DNA of 64,000 nt from Pseudomonas fluorescens (GTDB taxonomy: Bacteria; Pseudomonadota; Gammaproteobacteria; Pseudomonadales; Pseudomonadaceae): assembly GCF_040448305.1 (NCBI RefSeq), contig NZ_CP148752.1:310001-374000 (forward strand), written 5' to 3'. Positions 1 to 6,891 of the stretch are shown one piece after another. The translations under genes were made by a program, and so were the position numbers. The notes under the pieces were generated by a model, which saw only the letters and a list, made by a program, of their open reading frames with translations, ran no database searches and was not told the DNA's origin. Position 1 is the first letter of the stretch, and each line of letters begins with the position of its first letter.

Positions 1-246
1 TTTCAAATTCAAGTCCATGTCCATGTCCTTGGATCACGATTGCACGCCGGTGGCCGGCACAGAAGGAAGCAGAATACATCCAGAACCCTGAGTCGGCATT
101 ATAGGAAATCATCCTTGTTGAGTTCACCACAAACGGGCGTCACATGATCGACTCAATGGGGCATCGTCAACTCGATACGCAGTGGGTTGTCTAGCTGCTG
201 TGCCTGATCTTGAGCTACCTTGCATCAGTCGGAGGTGCTCACCCTT
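1..246. other. Left edge, no gene recognised
   Basis: I see no convincing reading frame, RNA or repeat here. Short overlapping frames on the + strand run antisense into the HNH gene and have no protein-like composition. No copy of the tRNA-Phe 3' end, which would mark the far attachment site of the island, was found. Confidence 0.4.
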
Positions 247-1917
247 CTATGGGATTGGAAAACTGTTAAGCACCTCCCAATGGTCATCTTCAAGCAAATT
301 ATATTCAATCAGAGTTTCTTCAGTTGTGTTGACTTCAAGCATTGTATTTTCCCTGTTGTCCAGATCGCAAAACACCAGGGACTCGATGTTGGCATAGCTG
401 GTTGATATTCTCGGGGCTTTAATTATCTGACCAAAAACATTGCATTCAAAACCATCGACCTCATTGATTATGATGTGATTTACTTTTCCCTTGGGGTTAA
501 GGTAGTCGATGGTAAGGCCTTCATAAAATTTAAAGTGTCCCCGGCACAACATGGAGGGGGTGCGCTTGCCTTTGACTGGGCCAGATATAAGACGGGAGTA
601 TTTGTTGAGAAAGCGCTGAGTGCTTTCATCGATATTAATATCGCCTAAAATAATCGCGCCTTCACATTTTTCAGCGATTTTTCTAGCTTTGCTGAGAGCC
701 GCAATAATCCAAACAAATTCATCTACGAACACTCTAATATCGACACTTTGACTTGAATCAAATCTTGGTAAATCATTTCCAATTTCAAATTCAACAATGA
801 AATGCCCTTTCTCTAAGTACGACAGAGAACGTTCCAGCCTACTAAAAAGTGGAAGCGCTAAAATATTTAACCCCTGCCACGCCTCAAGGTTAAACGACAC
901 ATCCAGTTTGGTAAGGCTTTTGTCGCCCTCAATTGCCACTCTAAAAACAAGCAAGTCGTTTAGGCACGCACCGTTAATTACGGTGCGAACAGCTCCTGAG
1001 CTGTAACTAGATATAAATGAGTCTATTAGGTATTCATGCCCGTCCAAATCACAAGCATAAAGATTAGTCTTGATTGGCTTTTTTACACCACTAAGCGATA
1101 TTGAACCAGCACGACTGGTATCAAATTTTTTGTGAATAGCTTCAAATAGCTTTGAGCCAGCAAATTCAAAATTAGATGAGGGCACAATAAGCTCGCGCCC
1201 TTCTTCAAACAGGGCCTTTTCGGCAGACAAAAAACCTTCAAGGTTTTCTATGTCATTAATTAAAAGTCTGAAGTTTGCGTCTTTTGAAGCTGGGGTTATA
1301 ATGTGACTGATCTGTTGCCCATCACGATTGACCTGCACCTTAAAGCGTGGATCTAGACTTTCTAGTCCAGCTTCATAACCTTCCATAACCTCATTGATAG
1401 GAGAGTCTATTGGATTTCCGGTACGGTTTACCCATCGATCTAATAATGCCACTGATTCAGTATGTGCAGCGTCCTTTAACTCTGACTCAGTAAAGGCTCG
1501 CTTATTGACCATTTCATTCGCACGAATTTCAGCGAGATGCTTCCATTCATGCAAGGTCTCTACCGGGTAAGGTGAATCGTCTGCATCTACAAGTTTAGAA
1601 TGCGTTTGACACATCCAAATCCCATTACTTACATCCTTACGCTCTGCCTGGGTCTGACTAAGGTCGTACCGAGGACCACCGGGGGCCGCTGCTTTAATAT
1701 GGCATGCAACACCAACGCTGAAAGGGCCATCGCGTAGAGCCTTTGAGCCATGGGTGTGCACATGACAGCCAGGGAAGGAGCAAACGTTACCGGCCATATC
1801 TCGTAGGCGGTGGACAGTCGAGGCTAGAAAGTTGTCACGCTTTGCCTTAGGTCTAGCTTTTTTGATCTTGCCCTTTGCCTTGACTGGCTTCTTGCCCATA
1901 GGATTTTTTAAGGCCAT
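247..1917 (-). CDS. HNH nuclease-like protein with unknown C-terminal domain
   Basis: A 556-aa protein. Residues 1-28 are a very basic Lys/Arg/Pro tail. Residues about 40-130 form a variant HNH module: C46 and C51 (CSFPGC), the C72-H73-I motif, N98 (SNGIW), C103 and H106. This is the zinc-binding and catalytic layout of HNH endonucleases that start with a conserved GVACHI/AAxPGGPRY block. Residues about 180-556 match nothing I recognise; they are mixed charged and hydrophobic, with no signal peptide or membrane segment. The gene is visibly more AT-rich than the chromosome to the right and stands alone at the distal end of the island, which is where cargo is usually found. Seen: the HNH motif. 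Inferred: a DNA-cleaving effector, perhaps anti-phage, with the C-terminal half as sensor. The start has an AGGG sequence 5 nt upstream. Confidence 0.7.
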   Translation of the reverse strand: MALKNPMGKKPVKAKGKIKKARPKAKRDNFLASTVHRLRDMAGNVCSFPGCHVHTHGSKALRDGPFSVGVACHIKAAAPGGPRYDLSQTQAERKDVSNGIWMCQTHSKLVDADDSPYPVETLHEWKHLAEIRANEMVNKRAFTESELKDAAHTESVALLDRWVNRTGNPIDSPINEVMEGYEAGLESLDPRFKVQVNRDGQQISHIITPASKDANFRLLINDIENLEGFLSAEKALFEEGRELIVPSSNFEFAGSKLFEAIHKKFDTSRAGSISLSGVKKPIKTNLYACDLDGHEYLIDSFISSYSSGAVRTVINGACLNDLLVFRVAIEGDKSLTKLDVSFNLEAWQGLNILALPLFSRLERSLSYLEKGHFIVEFEIGNDLPRFDSSQSVDIRVFVDEFVWIIAALSKARKIAEKCEGAIILGDINIDESTQRFLNKYSRLISGPVKGKRTPSMLCRGHFKFYEGLTIDYLNPKGKVNHIIINEVDGFECNVFGQIIKAPRISTSYANIESLVFCDLDNRENTMLEVNTTEETLIEYNLLEDDHWEVLNSFPIP

Positions 1918-2728
1918 ATACCCTCATCCCCTTACTGATTTCACATCAAGATGATGCTAGGAAACTAATCGTTCGGCGACCCGCTTCCTTGAGTCTAATG
2001 TTTTTAAGGGTTGCCTCCCAAGCGTCTGATCTAGTCGACACCGACGCTCAGATAGGGAACAGCCCCCGTGACGGTGCTGTCAGTCATGATGTAGCTTTTG
2101 GTCATGTGCAGTAGGGGCTTGGTCTACCGATGGCATCTGGCACTCAAAGATAGGCGTTTTTAAATCCTCACCTATGGTTGTTTTCTGAAAACCCTTGCAT
2201 CCCTTATTTTGCGAGGGCTCCAGAGGATTACCAGAATCTCCGTATCTAGCACCTGTCTGTACGAGCCGTGGCCAAATTGATCCTGTATCTAACGACCCAA
2301 TCGGTAATCGATCAGTCTGGCCATGCCGTTAATGACTGCCTTCGCCATCCGCAGCAGCCCCTCGGCGATACACCAACCTAGGCCATTCAGGTATCGATAT
2401 GGCTAGCCTGAGTCGTTGCGATGTACAGGCCAGCTAAACCCATAGGGGGCGGGGCTTGCAGTGAGCGACTAAACAACAACCAACCACCGAAAAAAGGTCA
2501 TATATACCGAAGACGCGGGGCCCGAATTACCCCCTAGCCCCACCCCTTCGGGAGGACCCATTGTTTTTTCTGAATATCCGGCATGCCGTGCGAGGGCGGA
2601 TGGTTTTCGAAGATGTCTTTACTGTTGTGAATCACCTACAACCAAAAGCAGTCGTTCACGAAGGGCAACAAACCCAAAGCGGACACTGATACCTACACCT
2701 TCTAACCGGTGCCAGCCTGACCGGGGCC
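1918..2728. other. About 0.8 kb without a clear gene; GC-rich cos-like block
   Basis: No full gene is visible. A minus-strand frame at 2289-2402 reads like a protein C-terminus (ends with ..LIDYRLGR) but has an in-frame stop upstream and no good start, so it may be a gene remnant. At about 2511-2562 lies a GC-rich block (GCGGGGCCCGAATTACCCC, then GCCCCACCCCTTCGGGAGG) that resembles sequence near terminase genes and cos sites of lambdoid Pseudomonas prophages. That resemblance is from memory and untested. Confidence 0.35.
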
Positions 2729-3568
2729 TTAGGCCGTCTTCCTGAATACCTTGGAGTGATGGTGCTCAAGGTAAACGTGGTGACGATCGAACAGCTCTTT
2801 TCTAAGGCGCATCGTGTCGGTGATGCCAAGAAGTGCGGCAGTTTCCGGCTTAAGCTGTGGTGAGAGACGAATCCGGCCATCGAACTCGAAGGTGATCAAG
2901 CCTTTGTCGAAGGCGCGATCAAGGTTGGGACTCAGCAGAAGACCATTAGGCATGTCATGGGCCTCATGGACCTCACAATTGCGCCATGGTTTGATGTGGG
3001 ACGCGACCAGAAGATCCAGATGCTTGCAGCCGGTGACTGCGCACTCTCCCCAAAATTTGATCAGATTTTCTCGGAAGAGTCCTTGGCCAATGCGGGCCTT
3101 TTGGTAGGTCATCCGGGCCCTTTCCGTGAGTGCGTTGGCCACTCCTTCCATGGCCGCTAGATCGTCTAAAGCATTGTGTTCTACCACCGGTTCGACCAGG
3201 TTCAGTTTTTCCATGGCTTCGGCTAGGGCAGGGCGCATGATCCACTGAAAGTGCCCGTAACGGTCTTTGTATTGGTGGGCGTCACCCAGTGTGTATGTCC
3301 AGACTGGAGTTCCATCTGGGTACCGTTCTTCGGGTTTGAAATTCAGCTCATTGGCGACGAGGTGGGCAAATTTCCCGTATTGGCTATTACCTACGACAGG
3401 CCCTTTATCCCCCATGCCCACGGCCTCGGATAGGCGCGTAGCGCTGATCAGGCGGTCTGCAGACCGATAGTGCGCCTTCAGCATTTCGAAACCGTTGCTC
3501 AGAGCCACCGTCTGCTTCTGGTTACCGAGCTCAATCAGTGCTGCCATGTACTGATCTGCAGAAAACAT
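2729..3568 (-). CDS. HNH endonuclease, HNH_2 type
   Basis: A 279-aa protein. The last ~125 residues carry an HNH_2-type domain: CAVTGC (Cys pair near 176/181), the ASHIKPW motif (His near 191), and NGLLLSPNLDRAFD (Asn near 208). This pattern is typical of HNH_2 proteins in mobile islands and restriction-like loci. Residues 1-120 form a predicted helical region of unknown function. ATG at 3568 is preferred over TTG at 3571 because GGAG lies 7 nt before the ATG. It stands alone, with ~900 bp of non-coding DNA upstream and ~800 bp downstream, in the cargo end of the island. The HNH fold is well supported; the target (foreign DNA, nicking or packaging) is unknown. Confidence 0.8.
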   Translation of the reverse strand: MFSADQYMAALIELGNQKQTVALSNGFEMLKAHYRSADRLISATRLSEAVGMGDKGPVVGNSQYGKFAHLVANELNFKPEERYPDGTPVWTYTLGDAHQYKDRYGHFQWIMRPALAEAMEKLNLVEPVVEHNALDDLAAMEGVANALTERARMTYQKARIGQGLFRENLIKFWGECAVTGCKHLDLLVASHIKPWRNCEVHEAHDMPNGLLLSPNLDRAFDKGLITFEFDGRIRLSPQLKPETAALLGITDTMRLRKELFDRHHVYLEHHHSKVFRKTA

Positions 3569-4469
3569 CAATTCGCTCCAGTCTATGATGAGGGTGATTC
3601 TTAAGGTAGATCAGCCGCCGGACCGGGCGCCAGGGAGCTACTTGCAATTGCGCACTTCCGAGAGAAGGTGACTCCACTATCGAAACAACCCGGAAACTTC
3701 CCCATGGCCATCACCGTTCAGAAGCCGATGACAGTCTTGAAAGGCGGCCTGATCCACGTATGCAACGCCGATGGGTCTTACGACTACAGCCACGTCGAGG
3801 TGAGCAGGTCCTGCTCCTCTAGCAGCCTTCAGGCCACAAAATGTGTCTCACCCAGCTTGATGCCGATCTGTCCGCTTTTGGCTGATTGCTGACGGTCATA
3901 ACGTAGTTTTTGTCGCGCCTAACAGAGACAAGGTTTGCCGATGAAATGCCCCCGTTGAGGCCCGAGTCTGTCTCGGGTTCACTCGCTTCGTCGCTTTAAA
4001 TCCTCTTATAAGATTAATTTCTGCTTACCGCTCTAGGCCTTACACGGCGCGTGCTTCAGGCATTTTCAATCTTCCCAGGCATCTTGCTCCTGTCTTGCTC
4101 TGCAATGGGCTTTTTCAAGGTTTCAAACCTCGGCTTTAACAAAATGTGGGGTCGCCTCGCAGGCCCCGCCGTTCGTGGCTTGTGATCAGTTTTGCGAATA
4201 TTCAAATCTAACGCCTGTCCACCCGAGCAACGACTGAAAAGACCTCCTATCTAACGGTGCCCAATGTTACTTTGGGGGGATTATCTTTCCGCCTCAAAGG
4301 CGAAGCGCTCATCACCACACGTCTCCCCCTTTCGCCTATCTGAACGCATTGCTCGATGGGTCTGACCTTTTAGAAACACTCAAAGGCACGCGTCCGGGTC
4401 AACTACGATCATGGGACTGCTATAAAGGTTTGGAATTAATAGTTACAGGCGCAGAGGGCGTGGAAGGCT
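3569..4469. other. About 0.9 kb without a convincing gene
   Basis: Small frames exist (for example 3668-3892 +) but lack ribosome-binding sites and convincing composition. The only structure I see is a ~46-nt motif at 3865-3910 that recurs in diverged form at 5262-5309, on the other side of the Abi_C gene. The stretch looks like eroded intergenic or junk DNA between cargo genes. Confidence 0.4.
3865..3910 (+). repeat. Diverged direct repeat, left copy
   Basis: Core GATTGCTGACGGTCATAACG preceded by TGTCCGCTTTTGGCT. A related copy with core GATTGCTGCCTGTCATGACG lies at 5262-5309 in the same orientation. The pair flanks the Abi_C gene at ~1.4 kb spacing. I recall similar sequences scattered between genes of Pseudomonas genomes, so they may be remnants of a dispersed repeat rather than a true insertion footprint. 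Confidence 0.5.
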
Positions 4470-5213
4470 ATGTCTCTCATTGATGACGTTGACAGCTTGC
4501 AATCGATCTATATCAATCGTGCCACCGGAAACGGGAACGACGATGATGAGCGGGATTATCCTCTTTACCGACAGAGCGTTCTTGATGATCCTCGTGTGGC
4601 GTCACTGGTTCCGGGATGGGTGCGTCGTCACAGGAACCTGGACCAGTTTTGGGGGTTCATCCAGCCGAAATTTCCAAAGTATGCTGAGCGTAGGCAATTC
4701 ATTTGGGATGAGTTCAGGAAGCTCGTTGACTTCGCTGAATCAGACGGGGGTCACCCTTCTGATATCGTTGTTTCAGAGGCGCTGGATCGCATTGACGCTG
4801 AGCACGTTCGCATCGCATGGACCAAAGCGCTTGAAAGGCGTTCAATTGATCCAGAGGGAGCTATCACGATGGCTCGAACGCTCCTGGAGTCGGTATGCAA
4901 ACACATACTCGACGAAGCCGGAGCAAGTGACCATGAGACGACTCCTGACCTGAACAAACTCTACAAGCAAACAGCTTCGCTTTTAAATCTAACTAAGGCA
5001 CAGCATGAAGAGGTTGTGTTCAAGCAGATCCTTGGAGGTTGCACAGCAGTTGTCGAGGGTTTGGGTGCCCTTCGGAATCGTTTAAGCGATGCCCACGGAA
5101 AGGGAAAGGGCGGAGTGAAGGCTGCCCCACGTCATGCAGAGCTGGCAGTAAATTTAGCGGGCTCAACTGCGCTTTTTCTGCTTGCCACATGGGAGGCGAA
5201 GACCGGGAATTGA
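4470..5213 (+). CDS. Abortive-infection family protein (Abi_C domain)
   Basis: A 247-aa protein. Residues about 125-245 fit the abortive-infection C-terminal domain (Abi_C): a helix with GAITMARTLLESVCKHIL, then LNKLYKQTASLLNL, then ILGGCTAVVEGLGALRNR and a final helix LAGSTALFLLATWEAK. R202, R204 and H209 in LRNRLSDAHG make R-x6-H and R-x4-H spacings, the signature of HEPN-type RNases. The N-terminal ~115 residues are unrecognised. It is the only island gene on the + strand and is not in an operon. Two diverged direct repeats flank it. Family knowledge: Abi_C proteins occur in phage-exclusion loci. Inference: an RNase effector that stops growth on phage infection. An upstream GGAAGG lies very close to the ATG. 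Confidence 0.8.
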   Translation: MSLIDDVDSLQSIYINRATGNGNDDDERDYPLYRQSVLDDPRVASLVPGWVRRHRNLDQFWGFIQPKFPKYAERRQFIWDEFRKLVDFAESDGGHPSDIVVSEALDRIDAEHVRIAWTKALERRSIDPEGAITMARTLLESVCKHILDEAGASDHETTPDLNKLYKQTASLLNLTKAQHEEVVFKQILGGCTAVVEGLGALRNRLSDAHGKGKGGVKAAPRHAELAVNLAGSTALFLLATWEAKTGN

Positions 5214-5261
5214 GATGGGCATTGCCCGACCTAGGACGCGCTGTGGTGGAGTCTTGTTTCA

Positions 5262-5309
5262 GATAATGTCTACGTTTGCCGATTGCTGCCTGTCATGACG
5301 CACCGTTTT
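5262..5309 (+). repeat. Diverged direct repeat, right copy
   Basis: Second copy of the motif at 3865-3910: TGTCTACGTTTGCC followed by GATTGCTGCCTGTCATGACG. It starts about 50 nt after the Abi_C stop codon. Confidence 0.5.
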
Positions 5310-5352
5310 GATCGTTTGCAGCGGAGACTTGACTTGCAACGACATGCGAATG

Positions 5353-5384
5353 AAAAAGGCCGCCAGGGGGGAATCCAGCGGCCT
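5353..5384 (-). terminator. Rho-independent terminator of the island operon
   Basis: Read on the minus strand, AGGCCGC and GCGGCCT form a 7-bp stem around a 14-nt loop, followed by TTTTT. It lies just after the last gene of the long minus-strand operon (stop at 5408). Confidence 0.75.
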
Positions 5385-5407
5385 ACGGTCACCTCAAAGC
5401 TATGGAT

Positions 5408-5770
5408 TTAATCCGTCGCCGCGGCGTACTTGGCGGCCAGCTCCAAGGCCACCACGTCATCCATCACCGAACGCTCGAAGACCTCCATCTGAGCAGCCTC
5501 GACATCCTTTTCGCTAATCTGGCGTAGCAGTGCATACACCCGCCCCGGGTAATGTGCAGTCAGTACCTGCACCGCCCATTGCGCCTTTTGCTCTGTGGAA
5601 AACGGACGAACGATACTCCGCTCACCCGCCGTTTTTACCGCCTCCCAGCAGACCACCGACCAGAACACGACCTTGTTGCCCACGGTTTCAAAGCCGCGGC
5701 ACAACGGTTGCTCGACGGCATTGGTGACCCATGTGCGGTATGGGTTTTCCTTTTCTACGGCCGGCCTCAC
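5408..5770 (-). CDS. Unknown 120-aa protein, last gene of island operon
   Basis: Not recognised. It is a soluble, mostly helical 120-aa protein with a Trp-rich middle (FWSVVCWEAV) and an acidic, Ala-rich C-terminus. It starts with GTG at 5770, overlapping the stop of the coiled-coil gene (GTGA), so the two are probably translationally coupled and may work together. A terminator follows about 25 nt after the stop. Its position at the end of a satellite-type replication operon suggests a role in helper-phage interference, packaging or defence, but nothing in the sequence proves that. Confidence 0.6.
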   Translation of the reverse strand: MRPAVEKENPYRTWVTNAVEQPLCRGFETVGNKVVFWSVVCWEAVKTAGERSIVRPFSTEQKAQWAVQVLTAHYPGRVYALLRQISEKDVEAAQMEVFERSVMDDVVALELAAKYAAATD

Positions 5771-6633
5771 CCGTGCAGCGCCGACGGGTCGTCGAGCAGA
5801 TCGCGATAGCCAATTGAGTGACTACGGTCTGCCATATGGGGAATTTTCATCGAACGAAAAGCTTCGTTACTGCCGAGGCTCACCAGGTGATTGCCAATGG
5901 TAACCAGTGACTGCACCTGTTGATCCCAGGCGTCCTCCAGCTTCGCGATCTGCGACGTCCGGACGTTTTCCCGGGCAATGTCCTGTTCCTTCAGCGCACT
6001 CGCAATCTGTGCATCAATCGCTTCGGCCTCGGCCCGCAAGGCGGTCAGCAGGGGAGCGTCATTCTCCTTGGCCTGATGGGCACGTTGGCGCTCTTTCGTC
6101 GCTTCCTGCGAGGCTTTCTCCGCAGCGGTACTGGCGAGAAAGTCACCCGTGGCCGTTGCTCGAGCACGCGCTTGCACAGCCAGTTGCAGCGCCATGTCAG
6201 CACTTGTTGCGGCGCTTTCGTGCTTGGCTTCAATTTCAGTAATGGAACCCTGCACACGCTCTGCACCGTCCCGGAGGCGACCAACCTCTGAGGTGAGTTC
6301 CTGGCCCCGCTTGTTGTTGGCCACAATCTGCTTGTCAGCATTGAGCAGCGTGGACAGCCGATCGATGTCTTTGTCCAAGTACACCAGTTGCGTCTTGAGA
6401 CTTGAAGCGGGGCGCTCCAGTTTGGAGATTGCGTCCTGTAATTGGCCTCGTTGCTGCCACTGCTCTTGAGTACAGTCTTCAAGGCGGAACGGTATCCCGG
6501 CGAGCGTCTCCCGCAATGGCTCGATCTGTTCTTGGAGCACTTTAATTTCCCGCTCCCACCCGGTTTTCTTGCTCTCCAGTTCCTTCAGCAATTTGGCGTT
6601 GTTGGGTTTGGTGGCTTGAGTGTTTTCAATCAT
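5767..6633 (-). CDS. Coiled-coil protein of unknown function
   Basis: A 288-aa protein. Long heptad-like stretches rich in Glu, Lys, Gln, Ala and Leu run from about residue 10 to 130 and again from 165 to 235, separated by an Ala-rich segment, which indicates an extended coiled coil. There is no signal peptide, transmembrane helix or recognised catalytic motif. ATG at 6633 is chosen because GGAG lies just upstream; the frame is open to 6684 without a site. The downstream gene overlaps it by four bases. Similar coiled-coil proteins occur in phage and satellite accessory modules, but I cannot assign this one. Confidence 0.65.
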   Translation of the reverse strand: MIENTQATKPNNAKLLKELESKKTGWEREIKVLQEQIEPLRETLAGIPFRLEDCTQEQWQQRGQLQDAISKLERPASSLKTQLVYLDKDIDRLSTLLNADKQIVANNKRGQELTSEVGRLRDGAERVQGSITEIEAKHESAATSADMALQLAVQARARATATGDFLASTAAEKASQEATKERQRAHQAKENDAPLLTALRAEAEAIDAQIASALKEQDIARENVRTSQIAKLEDAWDQQVQSLVTIGNHLVSLGSNEAFRSMKIPHMADRSHSIGYRDLLDDPSALHG

Positions 6634-6687
6634 GGGGTAGTTCTCCAAAAAATAATGAGGTGAGGTGAATCGGCGGCTGGCCACGCC

Positions 6688-6891
6688 CTACGTGCCAAAC
6701 ACCTCCCGCCAGATCGCTGGGCAGAGGCAGAGTCGTTTATAGAAAAACAGGTGTGTGTTCCCCCTGTTCCCCAACATCTCTATAAGGGGGAACGCCCTAA
6801 AGCCCCGGAAACATTGGCTGTTCCCACTGTTCCCCGTGTTCCCCACAAAACTAGGTTCCTGTGAAGTCGGCCATGGGTGTTGAGTGGTCAT
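6688..6891 (-). CDS. Small 67-aa island protein with GN[TS]GN repeats
   Basis: A small frame starting at ATG 6891, whose first four bases (ATGA) overlap the DUF927 stop codon, the same coupling seen through the rest of the operon. The protein has GNTGNSGNS and later GNRGNT repeats and an aromatic C-terminal half (LFFYKRLCLC). I recall similar short Gly-Asn-Thr repeat frames downstream of DUF927 genes in other proteobacterial islands. Function unknown; the evidence for expression is the ATGA overlap and conserved placement only. Confidence 0.45.
   Translation of the reverse strand: MTTQHPWPTSQEPSFVGNTGNSGNSQCFRGFRAFPLIEMLGNRGNTHLFFYKRLCLCPAIWREVFGT

Noticed and set aside
3668..3892. 74-codon + strand frame in the island
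   Set aside because: No ribosome-binding site or protein-like pattern, and its end runs into the dispersed repeat motif.
3940..3960. ATGAAATGCCCCCGTTGA read as the start of a broken Ogr/Delta zinc-finger gene
   Set aside because: Only five codons (MKCPR) precede a stop and the sequence beyond shows no further Cys pattern.
4255..4263. GGTGCCCA near 4255 as the far attachment site of the island
   Set aside because: Identity with the tRNA-Phe 3' end stops after eight bases.
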